From: Psychrobacter arcticus 273-4
Lineage (GTDB): Bacteria > Pseudomonadota > Gammaproteobacteria > Pseudomonadales > Moraxellaceae
Length of the DNA stretch: 64,000 nucleotides
Reading direction: 5' to 3'
Assembly (NCBI RefSeq): GCF_000012305.1
Contig: NC_007204.1
Span: 2,418,001-2,482,000, forward strand
The notes beneath the pieces are model-generated. The model saw only the letters and a list, made by a program, of their open reading frames with translations. It made no database searches and had not been told where the DNA came from. Shown here in pieces: positions 1-12,662 of the stretch (positions are counted from its first letter, which is position 1; each line of letters starts with the position of its first letter). The position numbers and the translations under genes are program-made.

Positions 1-503
1 AAGATGGCATAGACCAGTAGCGCAATACTGGGCGGAATCATGATCCCCAAAGTACCACCAGCGGCTAAAATACCGCAGGCAAAGCCTGGTTGATATCCAT
101 ACTTCTCCATTTGTGGCAGCGCTACTTTAGTCATGGTAGAAGCAGTCGCCAATGACGACCCTGAAATGGATGCAAAGATACCAGATGAGCCGATACCGGC
201 AATACCTAGACTGCCTCTTACGCCGCCAAAGATAGTTCGGGTGGCCTCAAATAACTTTCCTGCCATACCAGAATGAGAGGCGAAGACGCCCATAAGTATG
301 AACAACGGAATGGCACTAAAATCATATTTCGCTAAGACATCGACCGGTAAGTCTTTTAGCATATGTAAAGCACCAATAGGCGCTGTCACGGCACCAAAGC
401 CAACCAGACCCACACCTAACATGGCAAGTGCAACAGGAACACGCAGCATGACCATCGCAATCATACATAACAAACCAATGGCACCAATAATTTCTGGACT
501 CAT
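1..503 (-). CDS. dctM: TRAP transporter large permease DctM (3' part cut by window edge)
   Basis: This is the 12-TM-type large membrane subunit of a tripartite ATP-independent periplasmic (TRAP) transporter, which uses an ion gradient to import an organic acid delivered by the binding protein. About 167 N-terminal residues are visible, starting MSPEIIGAIG. They are strongly hydrophobic and contain the family-typical stretches GSSLATASTMTKVALPQM and GTLGIMIPPSIALLVYA. The ATG at 503 overlaps the stop of the small permease gene as ATGA, which indicates translational coupling. The gene runs off the left edge, so the C-terminal half is not seen. The substrate cannot be read from this sequence. 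Confidence 0.9.
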   Translation of the reverse strand, partial: MSPEIIGAIGLLCMIAMVMLRVPVALAMLGVGLVGFGAVTAPIGALHMLKDLPVDVLAKYDFSAIPLFILMGVFASHSGMAGKLFEATRTIFGGVRGSLGIAGIGSSGIFASISGSSLATASTMTKVALPQMEKYGYQPGFACGILAAGGTLGIMIPPSIALLVYAI

Positions 504-1027
504 GCGCCTGTCTCCTCAGCGTCAAAGAACTCGCCTGTTTTAAAAATATTGATGGATTCGATCAATGACCGAATGGCAAGTAAAATACTTAAGAAGGCAC
601 TGATAGCATAAATTGGCATCATAGATATTCGAAGGTCTTGAGTGACTTTGCCATACTCTATCGCATCAAAAGCGCTTTCATATAGACCCCAAGCAAATAC
701 GATACCAATTATAAAGAACCCCATCATAAAGGTGCCCATCATGTAACCTTTAACGGCTTTCGACATCTTTTGAGTGAATACATCGACGATGATTTGTGAG
801 CGCTCAACAAAAGCAGCAAAGGCACCAAGTAAAGCAAAGAGCATAAAGTAAGAGACAATCTCAACGCTACCTTTGACCGTAAATCCAAACTCACCACCGG
901 TGAGCTTGAAGATATAGCGAGCAAGAACATCTAACATAGTGGTCAGCACAATGATGATAAGACTAATACCACCAAGAAACTGACATAACCTGGAGATAAG
1001 GGTGCTCAGTTTGACTAAAAATGCCAT
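500..1027 (-). CDS. dctQ: TRAP transporter small permease DctQ
   Basis: This is the small membrane subunit of the TRAP transporter, 175 residues, the usual length for the DctQ family. It has about four hydrophobic segments: residues 17-37, one near 55-75 (VEIVSYFMLFALLGAFAAFV), one near 93-112 (GTFMMGFFIIGIVFAW) and one near 138-155 (MPIYAISAFLSILLAI). It lies between the binding-protein gene (20 bp gap) and dctM (4-bp ATGA overlap), giving the standard P-Q-M order. The family is known to partner DctM in the inner membrane. Neighbourhood and topology both support the call. Confidence 0.9.
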   Translation of the reverse strand: MAFLVKLSTLISRLCQFLGGISLIIIVLTTMLDVLARYIFKLTGGEFGFTVKGSVEIVSYFMLFALLGAFAAFVERSQIIVDVFTQKMSKAVKGYMMGTFMMGFFIIGIVFAWGLYESAFDAIEYGKVTQDLRISMMPIYAISAFLSILLAIRSLIESINIFKTGEFFDAEETGA

Positions 1028-1047
1028 TTGGCAACTACTCCTTTAGG

Positions 1048-2106
1048 TTAGACTTTACAGGCGGCACTGGCGACTTTAGCTTTGGCATAAACACCATCTG
1101 CATCTAACCCTAAGGCACTGACATCAGCAAGATATTTGTTGGTTCCTTTTTCAAGAGGTCCTTTCCAGTCTGGATCGTTTAACGGATCAGGAATCTCGAC
1201 AATTTCATCACCTTTATCTTTAGCAGCTTGAATCGCCATTTGGTCATGTTTATCAAATACTTCACCAACCTTATTGGCAAGCGCCATACCTGAGTTTTTA
1301 TCCAGCACCTTTTTTAGATCATCAGGTAAGCTTTCATATTTCTCTTTATTCATAGTGACCATAAGCGCCGAACTATAAAAAGGAATACTGGTATGGTATT
1401 TGGTGATTTCATCAATTTTAAAGGCAGTTACAGCTTCCCAAGGAAAACTCAAACCATCAACGACCCCACGCTGTAAAGAGGTATACATGTCATTGGCAGG
1501 CAAACCTACTGGTGAAGCACCAGCACTTTCAATAATGTCACCGGCGACCGCAGAAGGACGGCGAATACGCATACCCTTCATATCTTCAGGCGTGCGAATT
1601 AATTTGTTAGTTGTATGCAGTGAGCCAGGTCCAGCGCCATACATAAACAACAAATGTGAATCTTCATATTCACTAGCTAAAGTGCCATCTTCATACAGAG
1701 TTTGGAGCATACAACCCATCTGAGTGGCTGAGTTTGATAAGCCTGGAAGCTCAGTAATCTGAGTTAAAGGAAAGCGACCATTAGTATAGCCGTGTGCTTG
1801 TGATCCAATATCTATCGTGCCTTTGGCAGCAGATTCATAAGTAACGTCTGCTTTAGCAAGACCAGCTGAAGGATATAGTTCTACTTTTAGTCGACCATTA
1901 GAGTCCGCTTCTATTTGCTTGGCCCAAGGTTCAAAGACCTCTGTGCTAATAGATGACGTTGCTGGCCAAAAATGAGAAAAGCGTAATGTTGTTGTTTCTT
2001 GAGAAGTTGCTGCGGAAGCATCAGTACTGTCAGAGGCTTGATTGGAACAACCTAGAAGGCTAATAGCTGCTAAGGCACCTATTGAAAAAAGAGGAGCTAA
2101 CTTCAT
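1048..2106 (-). CDS. dctP: TRAP transporter substrate-binding lipoprotein DctP
   Basis: This is the extracytoplasmic solute receptor that captures the substrate for DctQM. It begins MKLAPLFSIGALAAISLLGC, a lipoprotein signal with lipobox LLGC, followed by a Ser/Thr/Asp-rich linker, so it is predicted to be lipid-anchored rather than free. DctP-family features include RFSHFWPATS after the linker and GMRIRRPSAVAGDI, whose arginine is where this family usually contacts the substrate carboxylate. A second feature is QRGVVDGLSFPWEAV. I chose the ATG at 2106 because AAGGA lies 7 nt upstream. An ATG at 2109 and a TTG at 2112 are in frame but closer to that site. It is the first gene of the operon. 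Confidence 0.9.
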   Translation of the reverse strand: MKLAPLFSIGALAAISLLGCSNQASDSTDASAATSQETTTLRFSHFWPATSSISTEVFEPWAKQIEADSNGRLKVELYPSAGLAKADVTYESAAKGTIDIGSQAHGYTNGRFPLTQITELPGLSNSATQMGCMLQTLYEDGTLASEYEDSHLLFMYGAGPGSLHTTNKLIRTPEDMKGMRIRRPSAVAGDIIESAGASPVGLPANDMYTSLQRGVVDGLSFPWEAVTAFKIDEITKYHTSIPFYSSALMVTMNKEKYESLPDDLKKVLDKNSGMALANKVGEVFDKHDQMAIQAAKDKGDEIVEIPDPLNDPDWKGPLEKGTNKYLADVSALGLDADGVYAKAKVASAACKV

Positions 2107-2143
2107 CATCAATTCCTTTTGATAATTATGGATAGGGTGTGAA

Positions 2144-2173
2144 TTTATACTAAAAAATTGAATGTAGCGTCAA
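2144..2173 (-). promoter_or_regulatory. Candidate sigma70 promoter for dctPQM
   Basis: On the minus strand a -35 TTGACG (2168-2173) and a -10 TATAAA (2144-2149) are separated by 18 bp, about 35 bp before the dctP start. The rest of 2174-2372 is AT-rich with no reading frame. Confidence 0.6.
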
Positions 2174-2372
2174 ATTCCGTATAAACTCTACGTATATTTT
2201 TAATTAATTAACATTAAAACACCATCCAAAATTAGCAGCTATAACGATATAAGTCAAATCATTTTAGATGAATAAGAAAGAATATATTTAATATAAGAAA
2301 TAGCATTTTTTATAGCAAGAAAATAGCTTATTAGCTCCTTTCATTTGTAAAACCACCAAACCGCGAGCAAAG

Positions 2373-2408
2373 AAAAACCCCCTTCGACTTATGTCGAAGG
2401 GGGTTTTT
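2373..2408 (-). terminator. Rho-independent terminator of the rRNA operon
   Basis: A perfect 16-bp inverted repeat (core CCCCCTTCGAC / GTCGAAGGGGG) with a TTAT loop has a T-run on the minus strand. It sits 12 bp past the 5S gene and separates the rRNA operon from dctP. Confidence 0.92.
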
Positions 2409-2419
2409 CAGGAATAGAG

Positions 2420-2534
2420 AGCTGACGATGACCTACTCTCACATGGGCGAACCACACTACCATTGGCGCGACGATGTTTCACTTCTGAGTTCGGTAAGGG
2501 ATCAGGTGGGGCCATCGTGCTATTGTCGTCAGCA
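2420..2534 (-). rRNA. rrf: 5S ribosomal RNA
   Basis: The minus strand carries the conserved 5S core GAACTCAGAAGTGAAAC, and the two termini pair (GCTGACGAC at the 5' end with GTCATCGTCAGC at the 3' end). The length of about 114 nt is normal. It is the last gene of the operon, about 180 bp after 23S and just before a strong terminator. The exact ends are estimated to within a few bases. Confidence 0.95.
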
Positions 2535-2610
2535 AAGGGGGTTAGATATGAGTCTGTTATTATTGTTTTGACGTCAAGATATTATCTATTGGTCGACCAA
2601 CTTGTAACCT

Positions 2611-2715
2611 AACTGAATCAAGGTTAAAGGTGATATCGAAATATATATATTCTATAAGCAATGCTTATACAAGATAGATTAATTAGAGCTTTCATACAAA
2701 CCACTTGGGTGTTGT

Positions 2716-2726
<11 letters not shown>
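2611..2726 (-). other. 3' pairing arm of the 23S rRNA precursor stem
   Basis: Two segments here are complementary to segments upstream of 23S. Positions 2701-2726 pair with 5570-5592, an almost perfect match through the 23S ends. Positions 2611-2638 pair with 5634-5667 (CGATATCACCT and CTTGATTCAGTT blocks) with an internal loop. Long stems of this kind bring the 23S ends together for RNase III processing. Confidence 0.75.
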
Positions 2727-5569
<2,843 letters not shown>

Positions 5570-5577
<8 letters not shown>

Positions 5578-5667
5578 TACAACCCCAAGTAGTCTTTCGA
5601 CTGCTAAGTGCTATATAAGTCTAATTATGATAACGATATCACCTAATTTTATACGCTTGATTCAGTT
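5570..5667 (-). other. 5' pairing arm of the 23S rRNA precursor stem
   Basis: Positions 5570-5592 are complementary to 2701-2726, and 5634-5667 to 2611-2638. Together they form a two-part stem enclosing the whole 23S transcript. Confidence 0.75.
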
Positions 5668-5679
5668 CTCTTTACTTTT

Positions 5680-5767
5680 TTAGTAATCAACTCCTGGGAT
5701 AACAACTGATGTCGTTAAGGAGCTGATTACTAAGGTTAGAACAACACGTGAACATGTTGTTCTAACC
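5680..5767 (-). other. Two stacked stem-loops in the tRNA-Ala/23S spacer
   Basis: Two adjacent inverted repeats fill the spacer. Positions 5680-5695 pair with 5718-5733 (16 nt with central mismatches). Immediately next, 5734-5746 pair perfectly with 5755-5767 (13 bp, 8-nt loop). The position suggests spacer folding or processing sites rather than termination, because transcription must continue into 23S. Confidence 0.6.
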
Positions 5768-5924
5768 CAGACTCATATCTATGTTTTTAAATAGTCTCTA
5801 TGCTCTCGTCGAGTCACAGATTCTGTATAAAACAGAAAGAAGTAATCTTGCCAATGTCTCGGCGAATCACTTGTTTCTATTTGATACCTATTTATTTATT
5901 AGCATCTAAAGAAAGTTTATTATG

Positions 5925-6000
5925 TGGTGGAGCCAAACGGAGTCGAACCGTTGACCTCCTGCGTGCAAGGCAGGCGCTCTACCAACTGAGCTATGGCCCC
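5925..6000 (-). tRNA. tRNA-Ala (anticodon TGC)
   Basis: A 76-nt cloverleaf with encoded CCA. The acceptor GGGGCCA pairs with TGGCTCC, the D arm includes AGCTCAGTTGGTAGAGC, the anticodon loop is CTTGCAC and the T arm includes GGTTCGACTCC. It sits in the usual Ile-Ala pair of the 16S-23S spacer. The anticodon is at 5965-5967. Confidence 0.97.
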
Positions 6001-6006
6001 TAATAA

Positions 6007-6083
6007 TGGTAGGCCTGGGCAGACTTGAACTGCCGACCCCCGCGTTATCAACACGGTGCTCTAACCAGCTGAGCTACAGGCCT
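6007..6083 (-). tRNA. tRNA-Ile (anticodon GAT)
   Basis: A 77-nt cloverleaf with encoded CCA. The acceptor AGGCCTG pairs with CAGGCCT, the anticodon loop is TTGATAA and the T arm contains GTTCAAGTC. It is separated from tRNA-Ala by only 6 nt. The anticodon is at 6047-6049. Confidence 0.97.
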
Positions 6084-6117
6084 GTACGAGGCATATACCT
6101 CTAGCTAATAAACTAGC

Positions 6118-6143
6118 TTAAACTAAAGAACAACTTGTTGTGA
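6118..6143 (-). other. 3' pairing arm of the 16S precursor stem, with boxA-like motif
   Basis: Complementary to 7902-7924 across about 22 nt with one bulge, so it can close a stem around 16S for RNase III processing. Read on the transcript strand it includes TGTTCTTTAG, which resembles the boxA antitermination consensus TGCTCTTTA. Confidence 0.65.
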
Positions 6144-6168
6144 ATTCTTGCTGACCGAATGCCATCTA

Positions 6169-7707
<1,539 letters not shown>

Positions 7708-7901
7708 AATCTTGCTATGTAACCCTTTAAAGAGGCTACTAAACTTGGCTCATTTAATCTGGCAAATCGCTCTAAATTATGTTCGTAATGAATTAACTTT
7801 GAGTTTTTTTACTGTCTTAAATGATAATTTTTATAGTTAGTATTCTCTCGAAAAGAGAGTCAACCAACTTTATTTTTTAGCATTCTGAATCAGCAAAAAT
7901 C

Positions 7902-7924
7902 CACACAAGTTGTTCTTTAGTTAT
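7902..7924 (-). other. 5' pairing arm of the 16S precursor stem
   Basis: Reverse complement of 6118-6143 with one bulge, lying in the leader about 200 nt before mature 16S. It is the expected place for the distal half of the RNase III stem. Confidence 0.7.
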
Positions 7925-8017
7925 GCTTTTAAATAATGTCTCACCACTGTCGTCCAGTAGGAGTATTCAACTAAATATCCTAAACCAATTTGGTTTATCC
8001 TATTTAGCGAGCTGACC

Positions 8018-8045
8018 ATCATATCATGTTTTAATAGTCTGTCAA
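8018..8045 (-). promoter_or_regulatory. rRNA operon promoter P2
   Basis: On the minus strand a -35 TTGACA (8040-8045) and a -10 TATGAT (8018-8023) are spaced by 16 bp. A near-perfect palindrome (TAAACCAA, T, TTGGTTTA at 7981-7997) lies just downstream of the expected start site. Confidence 0.75.
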
Positions 8046-8136
8046 CTTCTTTCTTTAATTTGTTTCGTTAAGTTAACTGGTTAGTTATTGTGTAATCACA
8101 CCCTAACTGCTTCCAGTTCGTCTTAATGAGGTGCGT

Positions 8137-8164
8137 ATTATATAGAGTTTTAGATGGGTGTCAA
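8137..8164 (-). promoter_or_regulatory. rRNA operon promoter P1
   Basis: On the minus strand a consensus -35 TTGACA (8159-8164) and a consensus -10 TATAAT (8137-8142) are spaced by 16 bp. AT-rich sequence upstream (8165-8230) could act as an UP element. P1 lies about 120 bp before P2, the usual tandem arrangement of rRNA operons. The leader 7708-8130 has no coding region. Confidence 0.85.
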
Positions 8165-8327
8165 TAGGGTTTCGAAAGGTTTTTAAACTAATTTCGCTAG
8201 GTTTTAAATAGTCGATAGTTTTCAATGGGTTAGAAGAAATGCTTTTACTCTATATAAACTATTGTTTATCTATTATGTTTCATCCCATTTGCTTACTACT
8301 TCTGCCTAACAATCTTAGGTATTTGAC

Positions 8328-9047
8328 CTATAGCTTACCAACCTTCTTAAAGAAGTCTTTATAAGCAGCGATTTTTTTATCTAAGGCTAAAGGATATGCA
8401 CGTGAAGTTGAAAGCATTCTATATAAGGTTAGATTATTAACATCCGCTTTTTTATTATTTGCATCCTGCCATTGGTAAGGATAGTCCATACTTTGATTAG
8501 TCTTAGGGTACTTAGATTTGGCAGGTGGCTCAGCTAATAAGTTGAGTAATATTTCGGTTGCCTTACCGCCCGTTGTAAATAACGTTTTAACCTTTGGCAC
8601 TTGTGGCAAGATATTATCTAGGTCAACTGGCGTGACGACAGTTAAATTTTTATCTGAGGCATTACCCGTTTCACGAATGGCTTGCTTTACGGTCGGACAA
8701 GAAGCAATACCTCGCTCGAACATAAAATTGCGAATGCGCTCAGGATCGAAGCGTTTTTCTTCACCTACTTTAAAATAATCAACATCGTCAAAAAACACGC
8801 TTCCATAAATACGCCACATATCATTATAGAAGTTCGGATAATGAAAATGCATTGCCCATTTATCAGCAGTCGGTGGAAAGGTCCCCATCATCATCACAGT
8901 AGCATCAGGCGGTAAAACCGGATCGAACGGATGGGTTTCTATATTTCCAGTATCGTTCTTTATTTTCTGCGTCCACACAAAGTCGTTAGCAGCTTTTGCT
9001 AGATGAGTGGGATTATTCGGTGAGGATTTGGTCATAAGATTCTTCAT
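8328..9047 (-). CDS. Uracil-DNA-glycosylase-superfamily protein
   Basis: A 239-residue protein that looks like a member of the UDG fold superfamily, whose enzymes excise deaminated bases from DNA. Residues 51-59 (VMMMGTFPP) sit where the superfamily has its GxxPG-type motif 1. YPNFYNDMW at 70-78 matches the aromatic motif that stacks the base. LSTSRAY at 212-218 resembles the LPSTSPA motif 3 of hypoxanthine-type glycosylases. The usual polar residues of motif 1 are altered, so substrate and activity are uncertain. The start at 9047 has no clear ribosome site. An internal ATG at 9035 is possible. The gene is alone and points towards the rRNA promoters. Confidence 0.6.
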   Translation of the reverse strand: MKNLMTKSSPNNPTHLAKAANDFVWTQKIKNDTGNIETHPFDPVLPPDATVMMMGTFPPTADKWAMHFHYPNFYNDMWRIYGSVFFDDVDYFKVGEEKRFDPERIRNFMFERGIASCPTVKQAIRETGNASDKNLTVVTPVDLDNILPQVPKVKTLFTTGGKATEILLNLLAEPPAKSKYPKTNQSMDYPYQWQDANNKKADVNNLTLYRMLSTSRAYPLALDKKIAAYKDFFKKVGKL

Positions 9048-9331
9048 TAGAAAAGCGGTTTTTTTGGTATCATAGCAAGGTTAAACATTACTGCATTTGT
9101 CATAGTGCTATTATAGTCAAACATAGTCGGCGTAAATAAGAGTTAGCTCAAATAAAAGCAGCCCAATTATTAATGGGGTCAATTCGTATGACTCGTTTTA
9201 TGACTAACACGTTAAGCTTACTATTTATGGGCTAAATGTAGGGTTGAAATGCGGTAAGTGTTTGTATCTTTTATACCAATAGCAACCGCAGTCACTGCGC
9301 AAGCATCGGACCAAAAACCAAGAGAGTACTT

Positions 9332-9979
9332 ATGAGCGACTTAAAAATTACCGTAATCGATCATCCACTAGTTCGTCATAAACTCAGCCTCATGCGCGAA
9401 AAAGATTGTAGTACTTATAAGTTTCGTACATTAACCAAAGAGCTTGCCCGCTTGATGGCATATGAAGCGAGCCGTGATTTTGAAATCGAAACCTTTCCGA
9501 TGGAAGGCTGGTGTGGTGAAATTATCGGTGAGCAAATTATCGGTAAGACGGCAACGATTGTACCGATTTTACGTGCAGGTATTGGCATGTTGGACGGGGT
9601 GCTCGATTTGATTCCTACGGCAAAAATCTCTGTTGTGGGTCTACAACGTGATGAAGAAACTTTGCAGCCGGTGCCTTTCTTTGAAAAGTTCGTCAGCCAC
9701 ATGGATAAACGCCCTGCCCTTATCATTGATCCAATGCTAGCAACGGGTGGCTCAATGGTTGCAACTATCGAAATGCTGAAGAAAAACGGCTGTACTAATA
9801 TTAAAGCATTAGTATTAGTTGCTGCACCTGAAGGTGTGCGTGTGGTCAATGAAGCACATCCTGACGTGACCATTTATACCGCCGCGCTTGACAGCCATTT
9901 GGATGAGCATGGTTATATCATTCCAGGTCTGGGTGATGCGGGTGATAAGATATTTGGTAAGCAATTATTTAATAAATAA
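9332..9979 (+). CDS. upp: Uracil phosphoribosyltransferase
   Basis: Converts uracil and PRPP to UMP in pyrimidine salvage, a soluble cytoplasmic enzyme. The 215-residue length is typical. Visible family features are [10 protein letters not shown] near residue 81, the PRPP-binding loop DPMLATGGS at 133-141 and the C-terminal uracil-binding segment [12 protein letters not shown]. It is followed 80 bp later by a short-chain dehydrogenase gene on the same strand. The 284-bp region before it (9048-9331) has no gene. A weak -10-like TTTATA precedes the start, but I could not place a convincing promoter. Confidence 0.95.
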   Translation: MSDLKITVIDHPLVRHKLSLMREKDCSTYKFRTLTKELARLMAYEASRDFEIETFPMEGWCGEIIGEQIIGKTATIVPILRAGIGMLDGVLDLIPTAKISVVGLQRDEETLQPVPFFEKFVSHMDKRPALIIDPMLATGGSMVATIEMLKKNGCTNIKALVLVAAPEGVRVVNEAHPDVTIYTAALDSHLDEHGYIIPGLGDAGDKIFGKQLFNK

Positions 9980-10059
9980 GCCAAAGCAAATAAACCAAGA
10001 CAAACCGTCTTCATAAAAATCATGACACAAGCATACGGTATCAATGATAAGGATATAAA

Positions 10060-10812
10060 ATGAACGTATTGATTACAGGGGCAAGTGCCGGTTTTGGTAA
10101 AGCACTAGCTGAGCGTTTGGTTGCCAACGGTCATCGTGTGATTGGCTGTGCTAGACGCCTTGATAAGCTTAATGCCTTGGCAGACACTTTGGGTGAGGCG
10201 TTTTTACCTGTGGTCATGGATGTCAGTGATACCGCTTCTATTCCGCAAATCATTGCTAATTTGCCTAATCATTTTAAGCAAATCGATGTCTTGGTGAATA
10301 ATGCTGGGCTTGCGCTTGGTACAGAGCCTGCGCACAATGCTAGTCTTGATGATTGGATGCGTATGACTGATACCAATATTAAAGGTTTGATGGCGCTGAC
10401 CCACGCGGTCTTGCCAGCCATGGTTGCACGAGATAGCGGTTATATCATTAATGTCGGCTCTATTGCCGGAAGCTGGCCTTACTTTGGCGGTAACGTTTAT
10501 GGTGCAACAAAAGCCTTTGTAAAACAGTTTAGTTTAAACTTACGAGCTGACTTAATTGGTACGCAAGTGCGCGTGACCAACCTTGAACCCGGTAATGTCG
10601 CAGGCACTGAGTTTTCAAACGTGCGCTATCATGGTGATGATGACAAGGCTGCTCAAGTTTATGATGGCTTTAAAACCATGACGGGCGATGATATTGGCGA
10701 TATCTTATTATGGCTGATTGAATCGCCTGCACATATTAATGTCAATCGTTTAGAAGTGATGCCAGTGGCACAAACCTATAATGGTCTGACGATTGCTAAG
10801 CAAGATTCTTAA
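10060..10812 (+). CDS. ydfG: SDR-family oxidoreductase, YdfG-like
   Basis: A classical short-chain dehydrogenase/reductase of 250 residues. It has the nucleotide-binding TGASAGFG (6-13), NNAG (80-83), and a catalytic Ser134, Tyr147, Lys151 set (NVGSIAG and YGATKAF). The sequence resembles YdfG, an NADP-dependent 3-hydroxy acid (serine/allo-threonine) dehydrogenase. The exact substrate is inferred. ARR at 31-33 after the first fold is compatible with NADP preference. AAGGATATAAA before the ATG provides a ribosome site, and a clear terminator follows. Confidence 0.85.
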   Translation: MNVLITGASAGFGKALAERLVANGHRVIGCARRLDKLNALADTLGEAFLPVVMDVSDTASIPQIIANLPNHFKQIDVLVNNAGLALGTEPAHNASLDDWMRMTDTNIKGLMALTHAVLPAMVARDSGYIINVGSIAGSWPYFGGNVYGATKAFVKQFSLNLRADLIGTQVRVTNLEPGNVAGTEFSNVRYHGDDDKAAQVYDGFKTMTGDDIGDILLWLIESPAHINVNRLEVMPVAQTYNGLTIAKQDS

Positions 10813-10858
10813 CATTTTAGCCGACCGTTTGGCTCATTAACGTAACTCATAAGACCGA

Positions 10859-10893
10859 AGCAATATAGAGTCATCTATATTGCTTATTTTTTT
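10859..10893 (+). terminator. Rho-independent terminator after the SDR gene
   Basis: An 11-bp perfect stem (AGCAATATAGA / TCTATATTGCT) with a GTCA loop is followed by TATTTTTTT. Confidence 0.85.
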
Positions 10894-10982
10894 GATTTTG
10901 ACATTCATCTCATTTACTAAAGGTAACGTCCAAGTACCCTGCTATTAATCCAGTCTTGATAAGTGTTAAGAGTTTTGAATCA

Positions 10983-11210
10983 TCAATCAGCTAACGCTTT
11001 AATTAATTCAAAGCGCGGAATTTCTTTACCTTCAATCATGATCGTTTCAGAAAACATAGCTAAAGGACGGACCCATACATCATATTCACCATAAAGACAG
11101 CGATAGACGACGAAAGATTCTTCCGTTTCAGAATGCTGTGCCGTATGCAAAACTTGATAAAGGCTGCCTTTATAATGGCGATAGATACCTTGGAGAATGA
11201 TTTGGGTCAT
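10983..11210 (-). CDS. DUF1653 domain protein
   Basis: A 75-residue single-domain protein of the DUF1653 family. The hallmarks are GIYRHYKGSLYQVL at the N terminus and VYRCLYGEYDVWVRP in the middle, where the WxRP motif is conserved. The family is widespread, small and uncharacterised. The domain is sometimes fused to Nudix proteins. Here it stands alone, convergent with the SDR gene and downstream of tyrS on the same strand, separated from it by a hairpin. No function is assigned. Confidence 0.85.
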   Translation of the reverse strand: MTQIILQGIYRHYKGSLYQVLHTAQHSETEESFVVYRCLYGEYDVWVRPLAMFSETIMIEGKEIPRFELIKALAD

Positions 11211-11261
11211 AAAAACTCTCTACTTTTTAATAAATAGTCGCTAATAGGTAGTGACTGATAC

Positions 11262-11304
11262 AAATAAATAGGTCGACCATGAATGCCGACCTTATTTTTA
11301 TTTA
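11262..11304 (-). terminator. Probable terminator after tyrS
   Basis: An inverted repeat GGTCG / CGACC is extended by AT-rich arms (AAATA / TATTT) with T-rich sequence on the minus strand, 28 bp beyond the tyrS stop. Confidence 0.5.
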
Positions 11305-11331
11305 TCTACTGATTTACTGACTCGAGCCTAC

Positions 11332-12543
11332 TTAATCAACCGTTACTTTCGCATAGGCTTTTTTGCCTGCTTGGATAACGACCGTTTGCCCAGCAGTTAA
11401 GCTAAAACCAGCGTCGACCACTTCGCCATCTACTTTTACCGCGCCACGCTTGATCATATCTTTAGCCGATGAGCTGTTTTTGGCAAGCGCCGCTTGGTTT
11501 AGGATTTGGGTGATAAATAATGCGTCCTGTCCTTCCAACTCTAATGTCACTTCTGGTAAATCAACTGGCAATTCGCCATCAGCCAAAACATTACCCGCTG
11601 ACTTATGAGCATTGGCAGCAGCGTCGGCATCATGGAAGCGTTCAATCAACTCTTCAGCAAGGATACGTTTGATTTCTTGTGGATTGCGTCCATCTTCCAT
11701 CTCTGCCATTAAATTTTCCACTTCTTCCATTGGCTTAAAGCTTAAAAACTCAAAGTAGCGACGGATTAAAGTGTCTGGCATAGACAGTAGTTTTTGGTAC
11801 ATGGTACCAGGTGCATCATAAATGCCAACATAATTATTCAGGGACTTAGACATTTTATTGACGCCATCAAGCCCTTCTAAAATCGGTACGGTGATGCAGA
11901 CTTGCTGTTCTTGACCATAACGACCTTGTAAGGTGCGACCCATTAATAAGTTGAAGGTTTGATCGGTACCGCCAAGCTCGACATCTGCTTTGAGCGCGAT
12001 AGAATCATAGCCTTGTACCAGTGGGTATAAGAATTCATGGATCGCAATTGGGGTTTGCGACGCGTAGCGTTTGGAGAAGTCGTCACGCTCTAACATGCGC
12101 GAAACGGTTTGGTGACTGGCAAGCTGAATCATATCTGCCGCTGACATGTCGTTAAACCATTCTGAGTTAAAGACCACGCGGGTTTTTTCTTTATCCAAAA
12201 TCTTGAATACTTGCTCAGCATAAGTTTCAGCGTTGGCTTTGATTTGCTCATCGGTTAATGGCGGACGGGTGGAGTTTTTGCCAGAAGGATCACCAATTTT
12301 GGCAGTATAATCACCAATTAAAAAATAAATCTCATGACCCAAATCTTGGAAATGCTTAAGCTTATTAATCAATACCGTATGACCTAAATGTAGGTCAGGC
12401 GCGGTAGGATCAAAACCTGCTTTAATACGTAGCGGACGATTTAGTTTCAGCTTTTTAACCAAATCCTCTTCAGATAAGATTTCTTGAGCACCGCGCTGGA
12501 TAAGGGCAAGCTGTTCTTCTAGAGTGTAGGTTTTCTCGGTCAT
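11332..12543 (-). CDS. tyrS: Tyrosyl-tRNA synthetase
   Basis: A class I aminoacyl-tRNA synthetase that charges tRNA-Tyr. Its 403 residues carry the HIGH-type motif HLGH (52-55) and KMSKS at 230-234, plus a C-terminal S4 RNA-binding domain (about 335-400, [14 protein letters not shown]). The sequence is of the TyrRS type with [13 protein letters not shown] and the tyrosine-pocket region [11 protein letters not shown]. It is divergently arranged with anmK, 119 bp apart, so both probably have promoters in 12544-12662. Confidence 0.96.
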   Translation of the reverse strand: MTEKTYTLEEQLALIQRGAQEILSEEDLVKKLKLNRPLRIKAGFDPTAPDLHLGHTVLINKLKHFQDLGHEIYFLIGDYTAKIGDPSGKNSTRPPLTDEQIKANAETYAEQVFKILDKEKTRVVFNSEWFNDMSAADMIQLASHQTVSRMLERDDFSKRYASQTPIAIHEFLYPLVQGYDSIALKADVELGGTDQTFNLLMGRTLQGRYGQEQQVCITVPILEGLDGVNKMSKSLNNYVGIYDAPGTMYQKLLSMPDTLIRRYFEFLSFKPMEEVENLMAEMEDGRNPQEIKRILAEELIERFHDADAAANAHKSAGNVLADGELPVDLPEVTLELEGQDALFITQILNQAALAKNSSSAKDMIKRGAVKVDGEVVDAGFSLTAGQTVVIQAGKKAYAKVTVD

Positions 12544-12662
12544 GATGATCTCTTTATTGTCTTCATTGAAAGGTTAAAGCATTTGGGCTATTTAGAATCT
12601 CGTAGCCATCAAAAAATGTTAGAATTTGGCAGATATACTAGCGTTTTTTAAGGTAAATTGCC

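Noticed and set aside
5800..6003. 67-codon frame ending GGAKRSRTVDLL...LSYGP type sequence
   Set aside because: It is the antisense translation of tRNA-Ala, a well-known annotation artefact.
9106..9145. Weak likeness to the repeat terminus (ATAGTCGGCGTAAA)
   Set aside because: Only about a dozen bases match, with no arms or opposite end, so it is probably chance.
9415..9873. 152-codon frame antisense to upp
   Set aside because: The upp frame has all catalytic motifs and the antisense frame has none.
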